A DNA stretch of 64,000 bases from Herbinix sp. (GCA_029256105.1 JAQSYO010000008.1:158900-222899); one strand, 5' to 3'. Positions 17,589-27,566 are shown, counted from the first letter of the stretch. Numbers and translations are program-made. The notes: generated by a model from the letters alone, not told the origin.

Positions 17589-20114
17589 ATGCAAAGAGAA
17601 TATTTACCGATAAGTAGGAATGACATGGAACAAAGGGGCTGGGATCAGTGCGATTTTGTCTTTGTGACAGGAGACGCATATGTGGACCATCCTTCCTTTG
17701 GACCAGCCATTATCAGCCGAGTGCTGGAGAGTAATGGATTTAAAGTTGGGATCATTGCGCAACCAGATTGGAAAGACAGTGAAAGTATTACCATCCTGGG
17801 TGAGCCAAGACTTGGCTTTCTAGTAAGTGGTGGTAATATGGACTCTATGGTAAACCATTATTCGGTTGCCAAAAGAAGAAGACAGACGGATGCCTACTCT
17901 CCAGGTGGAGAGATGGGAAGAAGACCAGATCATGCAACATCAGTCTATTGCAACCTGGTTCGGAAACAATATAAAAATATACCGATTATTGTTGGTGGAA
18001 TAGAAGCAAGTTTAAGAAGACTCGCCCATTACGATTATTGGAGTGATAAAGTGAAGCGATCAATTCTTTTGGATTCGCAAGCGGATATCATTTCCTATGG
18101 AATGGGCGAGCATTCCATTGTAGAGATAGCGGAAGCTTTAAATAGTGGTATTGAGATTAAGGATATTACGTTTATCAATGGAACAGTCTTTAAAGCAAAG
18201 AATTTGGAATCGGTCTATGATGCCGTGGAGCTACCAAGTTATCAAAGTATCTTGGATAGTAAAAAAGAATTTGCAAGAAGTTTTTATATTCAATATAGTA
18301 ATACGGATCCATTTTCCGGAAAACGTTTGTATGAAAAATATAAGGATAATGAATATGTCGTACAGAATCCGCCCGCAAAGCCTCTTACTCAGGCTGAGAT
18401 GGATCGTGTATATTCCTTGCCTTATATGAGGGATTATCATCCTTCCTATAAGGAAGCAGGTGGCATTCCAGCGATTGAAGAAGTAAAATTCAGTTTGACA
18501 AGCAACCGTGGTTGCTTCGGTGGATGTAATTATTGTGCCCTTACGTTCCATCAAGGAAGAATATTGCAGACAAGAAGCCATGAATCCATTGTTGCAGAGG
18601 CAAATAATTTAATCTGGGATAAGGACTTTAAAGGGTATATCCATGATGTGGGAGGTCCGACAGCTAATTTCAGACATACCGCTTGTGAAAAACAAGTTAC
18701 GAAGGGCGCTTGCATCAATAAGCAATGTCTCTTCCCAAAACCATGCAAGAGCCTTAAGATTGATCATTCTGATTATTTGAATTTACTACGTAAGTTAAGA
18801 AATCTTCCAAATGTGAAGAAGGTATTTATCCGTTCTGGTATCCGATTTGATTATTTGGTTGGCGATAAGGACGATACATTCTTTGAAGAGCTCTGTGAGC
18901 ATCATGTAAGCGGTCAACTGAAGGTTGCACCGGAACATATCAGTGATAGTGTACTTAATCTGATGGGTAAACCAGAGAATTCCGTTTATGAGCAATTCAA
19001 GACCAAGTTTAAACAAATCAATGACAATCTGGGCAAAAACCAGTTCATTGTGCCCTATCTAATCTCTTCCCATCCGGGTTCTACCTTGAAGGAAGCAGTG
19101 GAATTAGCGGAATATCTCCGTGATTTGGGCTATATGCCGGAACAGGTTCAGGATTTTTATCCCACACCTTCGACGATATCAACTTGCATGTACTATACTG
19201 GGTTGGATCCAAGAACGTTGCAGGAAGTATATGTACCAAAGTCACCTCATGATAAAGCAATGCAGAGAGCTTTAATTCAATACCGAAATCCCAAGAATTA
19301 TGATTTGGTAGTGGAGGCACTTAGAAAAGCAGATCGCATGGACTTAATCGGTTTTGATAAGAATTGTCTTGTGAGACCTAGACAATTTGCGAAGGAAAAA
19401 CAGTGGGTTGCGAAGGAAAAACAGGAGCACTCAAAAGATAGAAATGGTTACTCCAAGGATAAGGCAGGTAGTTCAAAAGAGAAATCCGGTTACTCAAAAG
19501 AGAAGCCGAGTTATGCTAAAGAGAAGCCGAGTTATGCTAATGAGAAACCGAGTTATTCACAAGAGAAACCGAGTTATTCAAAAGATAAACCGAGTTATGC
19601 TAAAGAGAAACCAAGTTATTCAAAAGAAAAACCGAGTTATTCAAAAGAAAAACCGAGTTATGCTAAAGAAAAACCGAGTTATTCAAAGGATAAACCGAAT
19701 TATTCAAAAGAAAAACCTAGTTACTCAAAGGAAAAACCGAGTTATTCAAAAGAGAAACCAAGTTATTCAAAAGAGAAACCAAGTTATTCAAAAGAGAAAC
19801 CAAGTTATTCAAAAGAAAAACCTGGTTACTCAAAGGAGAAACCTAGCTACTCAAAAGAAAAAGCCAGTTTTTCTAGTGATAAATCAAGTTACTCAAAAGA
19901 AAAACTAAGTTACTCAAAGGATAAACCAAGTTATTCCAAGGATAAACTTAGCTTTTCGAAAGAAAAGCAAGGAGCAAGTATGGATAGGAAGGATGCTTTC
20001 AAGAGTACTGCAAAAAAATCTTCTGGAAAGCCTCATACTACCGGTAAGCAACAGTCAATGAAGGAAAATCGAAATAGCGCTCATGGAAAATCATCCAATT
20101 CCGGTAGGAAGTAA
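17589..20114 (+). CDS. YgiQ-family (UPF0313) radical SAM protein with repetitive C-terminal tail
   Basis: The 841-residue protein has the N-terminal UPF0313 region, then a radical SAM core with the cluster-binding CxxxCxxC (C309, C313, C316 in GCFGGCNYC) and the family's [18 protein letters not shown] and [16 protein letters not shown] segments. The conserved part ends near residue 605. Residues 613-794 are 26 consecutive heptads of the type SYSKEKP, followed by a basic Ser/Lys/Gly tail. YgiQ proteins often carry basic tails, but this repeat array is unusually long. The reaction catalysed by YgiQ is unknown. Confidence 0.93.
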   Translation: MQREYLPISRNDMEQRGWDQCDFVFVTGDAYVDHPSFGPAIISRVLESNGFKVGIIAQPDWKDSESITILGEPRLGFLVSGGNMDSMVNHYSVAKRRRQTDAYSPGGEMGRRPDHATSVYCNLVRKQYKNIPIIVGGIEASLRRLAHYDYWSDKVKRSILLDSQADIISYGMGEHSIVEIAEALNSGIEIKDITFINGTVFKAKNLESVYDAVELPSYQSILDSKKEFARSFYIQYSNTDPFSGKRLYEKYKDNEYVVQNPPAKPLTQAEMDRVYSLPYMRDYHPSYKEAGGIPAIEEVKFSLTSNRGCFGGCNYCALTFHQGRILQTRSHESIVAEANNLIWDKDFKGYIHDVGGPTANFRHTACEKQVTKGACINKQCLFPKPCKSLKIDHSDYLNLLRKLRNLPNVKKVFIRSGIRFDYLVGDKDDTFFEELCEHHVSGQLKVAPEHISDSVLNLMGKPENSVYEQFKTKFKQINDNLGKNQFIVPYLISSHPGSTLKEAVELAEYLRDLGYMPEQVQDFYPTPSTISTCMYYTGLDPRTLQEVYVPKSPHDKAMQRALIQYRNPKNYDLVVEALRKADRMDLIGFDKNCLVRPRQFAKEKQWVAKEKQEHSKDRNGYSKDKAGSSKEKSGYSKEKPSYAKEKPSYANEKPSYSQEKPSYSKDKPSYAKEKPSYSKEKPSYSKEKPSYAKEKPSYSKDKPNYSKEKPSYSKEKPSYSKEKPSYSKEKPSYSKEKPSYSKEKPGYSKEKPSYSKEKASFSSDKSSYSKEKLSYSKDKPSYSKDKLSFSKEKQGASMDRKDAFKSTAKKSSGKPHTTGKQQSMKENRNSAHGKSSNSGRK
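19425..19970 (+). repeat. 26-copy 21-bp coding tandem repeat in the YgiQ gene
   Basis: Unit consensus at protein level is SYSKEKP, with substitutions S/A at position 3 and E/D at position 5 mostly. The DNA copies are highly similar in the middle (AAACCRAGTTATTCAAAAGA), indicating recent slippage or unequal recombination. Edge copies are more diverged. Confidence 0.95.
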
Positions 20115-20204
20115 ATGATTACCAAGAGAATTAAATCAATTTCCATAATATATAAAGTGATTTCATTGAATGCAGGCATAAACAGGGCTGTTAAGCGAAA
20201 GTCC

Positions 20205-20312
20205 TTGACAAATGAATGAGTAGAATGTTATACTACGCAAAGTATCTGTTTCATAATAAATTTAATTTTAGATGAATCAGCTCTTGGTCTGAGCAGACTA
20301 AGAGCTGTTTTT
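20205..20312 (+). promoter_or_regulatory. Promoter followed by an early terminator (short RNA or attenuator)
   Basis: TTGACA (20205-20210), 18 bp, TATACT (20229-20234) is a strong promoter. Transcription from about 20241 would meet the hairpin CAGCTCTT (20278-20285) with AAGAGCTG (20300-20307) plus T5, giving an RNA of about 70 nt. No frame with a start codon is evident between them. The transcript may be a small RNA or a constitutive leader that attenuates the helicase gene 145 bases downstream. Confidence 0.6.
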
Positions 20313-20456
20313 ACGGATTGTTTAATACGAATATTTTGATAAATTTTAATATAATGAATATTTTGATTGGACTTTAGCTGATGGTGCTTCGGCATACATA
20401 TAAAATCAGCTAGTGGGAAATATATGAGATAAAAGATACAAAGAAAGGAAATAAGA

Positions 20457-22049
20457 ATGGAAATAACGAAATTTCAAGATTTAGAATTAAACCCAAGTAT
20501 CCTTCGTGCAGTGGAGGAAATGGGCTTCGAAGAAATGTCACCGATACAGGCAAAAGCAATTCCGGTTATGTTAACTGGTAAAGATATTATCGGGCAGGCA
20601 CAAACAGGAACCGGCAAGACGGCGGCATTTGGTATCCCGTTGTTACAGAGAATTGATCCGAAAGAAAGAAACGTTCAGGCAATCGTATTATGCCCTACCA
20701 GAGAGCTTGCAATCCAGGTTGCGGAAGAATTTAGAAAGCTTGGAATGTTCATGCATGGAATAAAGATTCTCCCTGTTTATGGCGGACAGGAAATCTCTAA
20801 GCAGATTCGTTCATTAAAAGCTGGGGTTCAGATTATCATCGGTACACCAGGACGTGTAATGGATCATATGAGAAGAAAAACAGTAAAGTTCGATACAATT
20901 CACACAATCGTATTGGATGAGGCGGATGAGATGTTAAATATGGGATTCCGTGAGGATATCGAGACAATCCTAGGTCAATTATCCCCGGAAAGACAAACTG
21001 TACTTTTCTCAGCTACGATGCCGGGTCCTATCTTAGATATCGCAAGAACTTATCAGAAAAGTGCTGAAATCATTCGTGTAGTAAAGAAAGAACTTACTGT
21101 TCCGAAGATTGAACAATTCTACTACGAAGTAAATAAGAAGAATAAAGAGGATGTATTAGCAAGATTACTTGATATGTATAACCCTAAGTTATCCCTTATT
21201 TTCTGTAATACGAAGAAACAGGTAGACGAGTTAACATCAGCATTACAGGGTAGAGGGTATTTTGCAGAAGGTCTCCACGGAGATTTAAAGCAAATGCAAA
21301 GAGATCGTGTCATGAACAGCTTCCGTAATGGAAGAACAGAAATCCTTGTAGCTACCGATGTAGCGGCCAGAGGTATTGATGTTGATGATGTTGAAGCAGT
21401 TTTCAACTATGATGTTCCTCAAGACGATGAATACTATGTTCATAGAATTGGACGTACCGGCCGTGCTGGACGTGAAGGTAGAGCATTTACATTAGTAGTT
21501 GGTAAAGAAGTATTTAAATTAAAGGACATTATGAAATATTGTAATACAAAGATTAAAGCCCAACCGATTCCTTCGATGAATGATGTTACAGCTGTTAAAG
21601 CAGAGAAGATTTTAGATAAATTGAAAGCAATTATCGAAAATGAAGATCTCTCTAAGATGGTTGACTTGATTGAAGAGAGAGTTAACGAAGAGGAATATAC
21701 TTCTCTTGATCTTGCTGCAGCATTTCTTAAGATGATTATGGGAAATGAAGGAACAAAGGCTGAGGAAGAGAAGAAATTAGAAGATTTTGGTGATACCGGA
21801 GCGGAAGCAGGTATGGTAAGACTCTTTATTAATCTTGGTAAAAATCAAAATGTTAGACCTGGAGATATCCTAGGTGCTATCGCTGGAGAAACAGGTATGG
21901 CGGGTAAATTAATCGGTTCCATTGATATGTATGATAAATATACCTTTGTTGAAGTGCCGAGAGAGAATGCTTCTGACGTAATTCAAGTTATGAAATCTGC
22001 AAAGATTAAAGGCAAGAGCATTAATATTGAACCTGCAAACAGAAAGTAA
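20457..22049 (+). CDS. cshA: DEAD-box ATP-dependent RNA helicase
   Basis: The 530-residue helicase unwinds RNA duplexes, probably in ribosome assembly, mRNA turnover or cold adaptation. Motifs in order: the Q-motif region, AQTGTGKTAAFG (motif I), PTRELAIQ (Ia), DEAD, SATM (III), and HRIGRTGRAGREG (VI). The C-terminal about 75 residues match the DbpA-type RNA-binding domain (RLFINLGKNQNVRPGDILGA). Assignment as CshA or DeaD is by architecture. The 5' region holds a hairpin TAGCTGAT/ATCAGCTA (20376-20413) and the upstream promoter/terminator unit. It is monocistronic. Confidence 0.94.
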   Translation: MEITKFQDLELNPSILRAVEEMGFEEMSPIQAKAIPVMLTGKDIIGQAQTGTGKTAAFGIPLLQRIDPKERNVQAIVLCPTRELAIQVAEEFRKLGMFMHGIKILPVYGGQEISKQIRSLKAGVQIIIGTPGRVMDHMRRKTVKFDTIHTIVLDEADEMLNMGFREDIETILGQLSPERQTVLFSATMPGPILDIARTYQKSAEIIRVVKKELTVPKIEQFYYEVNKKNKEDVLARLLDMYNPKLSLIFCNTKKQVDELTSALQGRGYFAEGLHGDLKQMQRDRVMNSFRNGRTEILVATDVAARGIDVDDVEAVFNYDVPQDDEYYVHRIGRTGRAGREGRAFTLVVGKEVFKLKDIMKYCNTKIKAQPIPSMNDVTAVKAEKILDKLKAIIENEDLSKMVDLIEERVNEEEYTSLDLAAAFLKMIMGNEGTKAEEEKKLEDFGDTGAEAGMVRLFINLGKNQNVRPGDILGAIAGETGMAGKLIGSIDMYDKYTFVEVPRENASDVIQVMKSAKIKGKSINIEPANRK

Positions 22050-22064
22050 TTAATAAAGGACGTT

Positions 22065-22163
22065 AGGCTGTCGTAAAATAGATGAAAACTTCCTCATAAA
22101 TAAAAGCGAAAGTTATGCTTTACATTTATGGAAGTTTCAGATATTTTTAAAACAGCCTTTTTT
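22065..22163 (+). terminator. Long composite terminator after the helicase
   Basis: Outer arms AGGCTGT (22065-22071) and ACAGCCT (22152-22158) enclose an inner stem AAACTTCC/GGAAGTTT with AAAGC/GCTTT, followed by T6. It is long for a terminator; the AGGCTGT ends recur at 49591-49674. Confidence 0.7.
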
Positions 22164-22182
22164 AATTCGTATGATTTGTTTC

Positions 22183-22228
22183 TTGACGTATCCTATAAAA
22201 GCGTTTATAATAACAATTACTATTATTG
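22183..22228 (+). promoter_or_regulatory. perR promoter and PerR-like operator
   Basis: TTGACG (22183-22188), 17 bp, TATAAT (22206-22211). Immediately downstream, TAACAATTACTATTATTG (22211-22228) is identical to the sequence upstream of the rubrerythrin gene (22988-23005). This suggests autoregulation. Confidence 0.75.
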
Positions 22229-22244
22229 AATAGGAGAGTTGAAT

Positions 22245-22631
22245 ATGACGATAAACAAGTATAGCAGGCAACGAGAGGCTATAAAGGATTACTTGTCGCA
22301 GACAAAGGAGCACCCGACTGCAGATACCGTTTATATGAATATACGAGGAACCTATCCTAACATAAGTTTAGGTACCGTTTATCGTAATTTAAATTTATTG
22401 GCAGAGCAAGGTGAAATACTAAAGATAAATTGTCAAGATGGAAGTGACCGTTTTGATGGTAATGCAAAACCACATTATCATTTCCTGTGTAAAGATTGTG
22501 GAAGCGTATTGGATATTGAAATGGAACCAATCGATCATATCAATGTAATTGCGGGAGCTGGGTTCACTGGTAAAGTTGAAGGTCATGTGACATTCTTCTA
22601 TGGTCAATGTCCGCAATGTAGTGCAAAGTAA
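22245..22631 (+). CDS. perR: Fur-family peroxide-responsive repressor (PerR-like)
   Basis: A 128-residue winged-helix metalloregulator. The ATG at 22245 is preferred, six bases after GGAGAG; a TTG two codons earlier is possible but abuts the ribosome site. The DNA-binding helix region is SLGTVYRNLNLLAEQG. Structural zinc ligands are CxxC pairs (CKDCG and CPQC). The His/Asp-rich segment DGSDRFDGNAKPHYHF and the terminal half supply the regulatory metal site. PerR rather than Fur or Zur is inferred from the operator shared with the downstream reverse rubrerythrin, a known PerR target in Clostridium acetobutylicum. Confidence 0.88.
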   Translation: MTINKYSRQREAIKDYLSQTKEHPTADTVYMNIRGTYPNISLGTVYRNLNLLAEQGEILKINCQDGSDRFDGNAKPHYHFLCKDCGSVLDIEMEPIDHINVIAGAGFTGKVEGHVTFFYGQCPQCSAK

Positions 22632-22643
22632 TAGAATTAATAG

Positions 22644-22680
22644 AACTGACTGGGAGGACGAATTACCAGTCAGTTTTTTT
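22644..22680 (+). terminator. perR terminator
   Basis: AACTGACTGG (22644-22653) pairs with CCAGTCAGTT (22666-22675), followed by T-run. Confidence 0.9.
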
Positions 22681-22886
22681 ATTTATAAAGGAGATACAGA
22701 TACTTCAGTCGAAAGCGACTATAATCCGATATGGAATTAAGAAAGCGAATACAAATAATAAAAATTTGTAATAAAATCAAATCAATAAAATTTTATACTA
22801 TTAAGTGAAAAAATATAATAAGGATACATCAAAAAATATGCAATCAAAAAATTTATATTAGAATCAAAAAATATATAAAAAGGTTG

Positions 22887-22945
22887 AATCAGAAAAATTT
22901 ATATTAAAGATAAATCAGAAAAATTTATAATAAAGATAAATTAGT
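22887..22945 (+). repeat. AT-rich 26-bp tandem repeat upstream of rubrerythrin
   Basis: AATCAGAAAAATTTATATTA at 22887 and AATCAGAAAAATTTATAATA at 22913 are consecutive copies, and more degenerate copies (AATCAAAAAATTTATATTA) precede from about 22845. The tract ends just before the -35 of the rubrerythrin promoter and could act as an UP element or simply be slippage. Confidence 0.6.
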
Positions 22946-22947
22946 TG

Positions 22948-23008
22948 TTGACAAATGCTACCTTATGATATAATATACTTATAACAGTAACAATTACTAT
23001 TATTGTTA
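22948..23008 (+). promoter_or_regulatory. Rubrerythrin promoter and PerR-like operator
   Basis: TTGACA (22948-22953) is followed by overlapping -10 candidates TATAAT (22969-22974) and TAATAT (22971-22976, 17-bp spacer). TAACAATTACTATTATTGTTA (22988-23008) is an inverted repeat with TAACAAT and ATTGTTA arms around the likely +1, suited to repression. Confidence 0.75.
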
Positions 23009-23059
23009 TGGAAGTACTATTCGAAAGACATAAAGATGACTGTAAAAGGAGATTAAGTT

Positions 23060-23602
23060 ATGAAAAAGTTTGTATGCCAGGTATGTGGCTATGTTCACGA
23101 AGGAGATAGTGCACCGGAGGTTTGTCCTATTTGTAAAGCTCAAATGGAAAGATTCACAGAGAAATCAGAAGAGATGTTTTGGGCGGATGAGCATGTGGTA
23201 GGTGTCGCAAAAGGAGCCAGTGAAGATATCATCAAAGATTTAAGAGACAATTACATGGGTGAATGTACCGAAGTTGGTATGTATCTTGCTATGGCACGAG
23301 TAGCACATAGAGAAGGATATCCTGAGATTGGATTATATTATGAGAAGGCAGCCTGGGAAGAAGCAGAGCATGCAGCAAAGTTTGCAGAGCTTCTTGGAGA
23401 AGTTATTACGGATAGTACAAAGAAAAACCTACAAATGAGAGTTGATGCAGAAAATGGCGCTTGTATGGGCAAGAAGGATCTTGCAACCCGTGCAAAGGCA
23501 GCTAATCTGGATGCTATTCATGATACAGTTCATGAGATGGCGAAAGACGAAGCAAGACATGGAAAGGCTTTCCAGGGTCTACTTCAAAGATATTTCAGCT
23601 AA
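23060..23602 (+). CDS. Reverse rubrerythrin (rubredoxin domain first, then diiron domain)
   Basis: The 180-residue cytoplasmic peroxide and oxygen reductase has the rubredoxin-type iron site at the N-terminus (C6, C9, C22, C25), reversed relative to classical rubrerythrin. The ferritin-like four-helix domain carries carboxylate/histidine ligands in [26 protein letters not shown] and DEARHGKAF. Reverse rubrerythrins take electrons from NADH via rubredoxin reductase to reduce H2O2 in clostridia and are repressed by PerR. The shared operator with perR supports this role. Confidence 0.93.
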   Translation: MKKFVCQVCGYVHEGDSAPEVCPICKAQMERFTEKSEEMFWADEHVVGVAKGASEDIIKDLRDNYMGECTEVGMYLAMARVAHREGYPEIGLYYEKAAWEEAEHAAKFAELLGEVITDSTKKNLQMRVDAENGACMGKKDLATRAKAANLDAIHDTVHEMAKDEARHGKAFQGLLQRYFS

Positions 23603-23665
23603 ACTGAAATATTATGATGTTATCAGCTAAGCTGAAATATTTTGATATTACCGGTTAAGCCGAAG
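23591..23665 (+). repeat. Three imperfect tandem palindromic units at the 3' end of rubrerythrin
   Basis: TTTCAGCTAAACTGAAATATTATGATGTTA, its second version from about 23622 (TCAGCTAAGCTGAAATATTT) and a diverged third (CCGGTTAAGCCGAAG, from about 23651) follow each other. Each has a short palindrome around CTAAG. The first copy includes the last codons and stop of the gene. Confidence 0.6.
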
Positions 23666-23749
23666 TGTCTCATTACTTTACTTATATCTAAAGTATATAT
23701 AATCCCTCGTTATATATACTCCCCCTTATATATTGTTCCCAGCATAGAG

Positions 23750-23783
23750 ATACGCCCCGCTTCCCACGGGGCGTATTTCATTC
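23750..23783 (+). terminator. Rubrerythrin terminator
   Basis: ATACGCCCCG (23750-23759) pairs with CGGGGCGTAT (23767-23776); the following tract TTTCATTCT is only partly T. The stem is very GC-rich against the local background. Confidence 0.75.
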
Positions 23784-23930
23784 TCTGAATCAACAAAGGA
23801 AGAAAAACAAAGTAATAATTTGAGATAATACCATCGTTAACCTCTAAATATTTTAAAATTATAATAAGTATTTATTGCTATTCGTCCGATATATAATATA
23901 GTTAAAAAATATTTAAGTAAATGGGAAACT

Positions 23931-25646
23931 ATGGAAGGAAATAAAATAAATATGAAGATTAAATGGAAAGTGGTTCTGGCAGTAGATATCATATTAATAA
24001 CAATTATTATATTAACAAATTTTGTAGTGCGTAGTAAAATTACTGATTTGATAGCAGGTGAAACTACGGATGAACTAACAAACTATTCTGTAATTGGTAT
24101 GTCATTATTGGACAGTTATTATCCCGGTGAATGGAGTGCGGATGGTAGTAGCCTATATAAAGGTGACAAATTAATGAATGAGAATTATGAGGTAGTAGAT
24201 GAACTGTCAGAGAAGACAGGTATTTTAGCTACTCTATTTCTAGGAGATACGCGAATCGCTACTACAGTTAAAAATGAGCAAGGGGATCGACAGATTGGAA
24301 CGCAAGCTTCCGAGGCCGTAATTGATAAGGTGCTAGTTAACAGTGAAAATTATCAAGGAACAGCAGCAGTTGTTGGACGTAATGCGGATACCTATTATGT
24401 TCCAATTATGGACAAGACGGGTTCTACTGTTGGTATGTGGTTTGTAGGAGTTTATTCTGACGTAATAAAAGACAAAATATCTTCTGCAATGACTTATGTA
24501 TCTAGCGTCTTAGGATTATTTATCATCCTCGGAACAATAATATCTTACCTCCTAGGCGTATACATAGCGAAGGGTTATGGAATTGTAAAACGTGACTTGG
24601 GTAAACTTGAAACGGGTAATTTTAATATAAAATTCCAGGAGAGTAGTTTTGCTCGTAAGGATGAAATAGGTGATATTATACGATCCTTTCATAATATGCA
24701 GGAGAAAGTTAGAAGCATCATATCCACAATTAAGGAAGAGACAACTAATCTTAGTATCTCTTCTGCTGTACTGGCAGAAGGGGCAGATAACGTCTATCGT
24801 GATGTAGAGGATATCTCGGCTACCACTGAGGAACTCTCCGCCGGAATGGAAGAAACAGCGGCCTCTACACAAGAGATGAATGCGACATCACAGGCTATTG
24901 ATGAAGAGATAATTCGTGTATCAGAAAAAGCAACCGCTGGACAGGAGATCGCGTTTGAGATAAAGGGCAGAGCGGAAAGTTTAATGATAGTTGCATTAGA
25001 CTCTCAAAAAACCGCGACAGAAATTTATGACAATGCGAACAGAAAATTAAGAAGTTCAATCGAAAAAGCCTCTGCGATTAATGAAATTAAAGCATTATCA
25101 AAAACAATCCTGGATATTACAGCACAAACGAATCTATTGGCATTGAATGCCTCTATAGAGGCAGCACGAGCAGGAGATGCAGGGAAAGGGTTTGCTGTTG
25201 TTGCAAATGAAATTTCGATTTTAGCACGTAATTCAAAAAATGCTGTATCACAAATTGAAGAAATCTCCAATGATATATCGAAAGCTGTGGAGGATATCGT
25301 CGGGGATTCCGAGCTTCTATTGAATTTTGTAGATACTAAGGTTATCAAGGATTATGGTGTACAAGTCCAAACCGGAGAGCAGTATCATAAGGATGCAAAT
25401 ACCGTGGAGCAAATGGTGAGCGAAATTAAGAACTCTACGTCGCAGTTAAGTGAATCCATTCAATATATCCGAAAGGCAATTGATGAGGTCACTATAGCAA
25501 CGGAGGAAGGCTCCAAAGGTTCTGCTGACATTGCTGAAAGGTCCGGTTCAATTTTCCAAAAAACAGATCAAGTGTTAGAGCAAGCAAATACGAACAAAGA
25601 AATAGCAACAAAGCTAAATGAAGTGGTTCAATTCTTCCAGATATAA
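23931..25646 (+). CDS. Methyl-accepting chemotaxis protein with single Cache-type sensor
   Basis: A 571-residue chemoreceptor: membrane helix near residues 12-32, an extracellular single-Cache-like domain (about 35-185), a second helix (about 188-212), HAMP (about 213-265) and the cytoplasmic signalling hairpin with [20 protein letters not shown] and GFAVVANEI at the tip. The ATG at 23931 has a poor ribosome site; an in-frame ATG at 23952 lies 12-13 bases after GGAAGGA and may be used. The ligand is unknown. It is isolated from other chemotaxis genes and flanked by terminators. The 23784-23930 gap shows only AT-rich promoter-like sequence. Confidence 0.93.
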   Translation: MEGNKINMKIKWKVVLAVDIILITIIILTNFVVRSKITDLIAGETTDELTNYSVIGMSLLDSYYPGEWSADGSSLYKGDKLMNENYEVVDELSEKTGILATLFLGDTRIATTVKNEQGDRQIGTQASEAVIDKVLVNSENYQGTAAVVGRNADTYYVPIMDKTGSTVGMWFVGVYSDVIKDKISSAMTYVSSVLGLFIILGTIISYLLGVYIAKGYGIVKRDLGKLETGNFNIKFQESSFARKDEIGDIIRSFHNMQEKVRSIISTIKEETTNLSISSAVLAEGADNVYRDVEDISATTEELSAGMEETAASTQEMNATSQAIDEEIIRVSEKATAGQEIAFEIKGRAESLMIVALDSQKTATEIYDNANRKLRSSIEKASAINEIKALSKTILDITAQTNLLALNASIEAARAGDAGKGFAVVANEISILARNSKNAVSQIEEISNDISKAVEDIVGDSELLLNFVDTKVIKDYGVQVQTGEQYHKDANTVEQMVSEIKNSTSQLSESIQYIRKAIDEVTIATEEGSKGSADIAERSGSIFQKTDQVLEQANTNKEIATKLNEVVQFFQI

Positions 25647-25703
25647 TAATCCCTATGAAGTAAGTAGAATACTAAATATCAATAAACCAGAGTTATACGA
25701 CAT

Positions 25704-25744
25704 TAAAAAGGACCTTAATCAGTTTTAGATTAGGGTCCTTTTTA
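25704..25744. terminator. Bidirectional terminator between chemoreceptor and hydA
   Basis: AAAAAGGACCTTAATC pairs with GATTAGGGTCCTTTTT, giving T-runs on both strands. It serves the plus-strand chemoreceptor and the end of the minus-strand hydrogenase operon. Confidence 0.9.
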
Positions 25745-25823
25745 TAGTTAGTTAGTAAAGTTATTGGTTACTACAATTTTCTGGCTTGTTACTAAAATTT
25801 ATTATAGTTTGTTTTAATCACTA

Positions 25824-27566
25824 TTAATTAACGCTTCTCTTTACATAAGTTGTATGAAGAATCTCATGAGCCTTATGACTACCAGGTTTTCCAAGATAAT
25901 CATCATAAAGTGTCTTGATAGATTCATTCTCATGGGATTTTCTGAATGGCATATTAGCATCGATATCGTATAATGCTTTTGCGCGGAGCGCTCTAATATC
26001 AGTAAAGTTTCTTACTGTACCAGATTGCTGAGGCTGGCCACCACCGTTTACACATCCACCAGGACAACCCATAATCTCGATGAAATGATAATTGGCTTCA
26101 CCGGATTTTACTTTGTCAAGAAGTTCTCTAGCATTCGCAAGTCCAGAAGCTACGGCTACATTAACATCCATACCAGCTACGTGGTAGGTTGCTTCTTTAA
26201 TTCCCTGTATACCTCTAACTTCCATGAAATCAGGATTCGGAAGTTCTTTGCCGGTTAAGATTTCAACTGCTGTTCTAAGGGCTGCTTCCATAACACCACC
26301 AGTAGCACCAAAGATTACTGCTGCACCAGTTGATCTGCCAAGCGGATCATCAAAATCTTCATCCGGAAGGGATAAGAAGTTAAGACCTACGCGCTCAATC
26401 ATTCTTGCTAATTCGCGGGTTGTAATGGAAATATCTACATCCGGGACACCAGCTGCGTTCTGATCATCTCTACCGATTTCAAATTTCTTAGCGGTACAAG
26501 GCATTACGCTGACCATAACGATTTTATTTGGATCAAGACCCATCTTCTCTGCATAATAAGTCTTGGTGATTGCACCAAACATCTGCTGAGGAGATTTACA
26601 GCTTGATAGATTATCTAACATATCTGGATAATAGTGCTCACAATATTTAATCCAACCTGGTGAACAGGAAGTAATTAAAGGTAATACACCACCGTTTTGA
26701 ACTCTATCAAGGAACTCAGTTGCTTCTTCCATAATCGTAAGATCGGCTGAGAAGTCAGTATCAAATACTTTATCAAAGCCTAAACGGCGAAGTGCGGATA
26801 CCATCTTACCTTGTACATTCGTACCAATCGGTAATCCAAAGGCTTCACCAAGTCCGGCACGAACTGCAGGTGCAGTTTGTACGATTACATATTTATCGGA
26901 ATCAGCTAGTGCGGTAAATACTTCATCAGTATAATCTTTTTCGGTTAATGCACCGGTAGGACAGACAGCAATACATTGACCACAGGATACACAACTGGTG
27001 TCACCTAAGCCTAAATCAAAGGCACAGGAGATGTTGGTATCAAATCCACGCTCATTTGCACCGATTACGCCGATACCTTGGACTTTTTCACAAACAGCGG
27101 AACAACGTCTGCAGAGGATACATTTATTGTTGTCACGAACCATATGAGCGGAAGAGTTGTCAACTTCATAATGGGTACGAGAACCATCATAAAGATACTC
27201 ATCCTCAACCTTAAGGTCAGTACAAAGTTTCTGAAGTTCGCAATTACCACTACGAACGCAGGATAAACATTTTCTATCATGATCGGATAAGATAAGCTCT
27301 AATGTCTTCTTACGGGAAGAGAGAACTTTAGGTGTATTTGTCCAAATCTCCATGCCGTCAGCAATTGGATACATACAGGAAGCAACGAGGCTTCTTGCAC
27401 CTTTTACTTCAACGACACAGATACGGCAAGCACCGATTTCATTAATTTCTTTTAAGAAGCAAAGGGTAGGAATATCGATGCAAGCAAGTTTCGCTGCTTC
27501 AAGTATTGTGGAACCCTTAGGTGCTTGAATTGGCATACCATTTATTTTAATATTAACCGTTTCCAT
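25824..27566 (-). CDS. hydA: [FeFe] hydrogenase catalytic subunit of a bifurcating complex (HydA-like)
   Basis: The 580-residue subunit reduces protons to H2. Order: N-terminal [2Fe-2S] domain (C35, C47, C50, C64), His/Cys [4Fe-4S] site (H96, then CLSC and C109, C115), two [4Fe-4S] sites (149-159, 192-202) and the H-cluster domain with TSCSPGW (299-305), MPCTAKKFE (356-364) and MGCPGGCVNGGGQP (499-512). The C-terminal small-subunit-like segment ends HEILHTTYVKR. The first H-cluster motif differs from the textbook TSCCPxW at its second Cys. It is the last gene of a hydCEDBA-like operon; with HydB and HydC it should couple NADH and reduced ferredoxin oxidation to H2. Confidence 0.95.
   Translation of the reverse strand: METVNIKINGMPIQAPKGSTILEAAKLACIDIPTLCFLKEINEIGACRICVVEVKGARSLVASCMYPIADGMEIWTNTPKVLSSRKKTLELILSDHDRKCLSCVRSGNCELQKLCTDLKVEDEYLYDGSRTHYEVDNSSAHMVRDNNKCILCRRCSAVCEKVQGIGVIGANERGFDTNISCAFDLGLGDTSCVSCGQCIAVCPTGALTEKDYTDEVFTALADSDKYVIVQTAPAVRAGLGEAFGLPIGTNVQGKMVSALRRLGFDKVFDTDFSADLTIMEEATEFLDRVQNGGVLPLITSCSPGWIKYCEHYYPDMLDNLSSCKSPQQMFGAITKTYYAEKMGLDPNKIVMVSVMPCTAKKFEIGRDDQNAAGVPDVDISITTRELARMIERVGLNFLSLPDEDFDDPLGRSTGAAVIFGATGGVMEAALRTAVEILTGKELPNPDFMEVRGIQGIKEATYHVAGMDVNVAVASGLANARELLDKVKSGEANYHFIEIMGCPGGCVNGGGQPQQSGTVRNFTDIRALRAKALYDIDANMPFRKSHENESIKTLYDDYLGKPGSHKAHEILHTTYVKRSVN

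Noticed and set aside
19387..19908. Overlapping 173-codon repetitive frame within the YgiQ repeats
   Set aside because: It is the +1 reading of the 21-bp repeat array, open only because the repeat has no stop in that frame.
19425..19970. CRISPR-like array
   Set aside because: The 21-bp units are contiguous, in frame and without spacers; they encode heptads.
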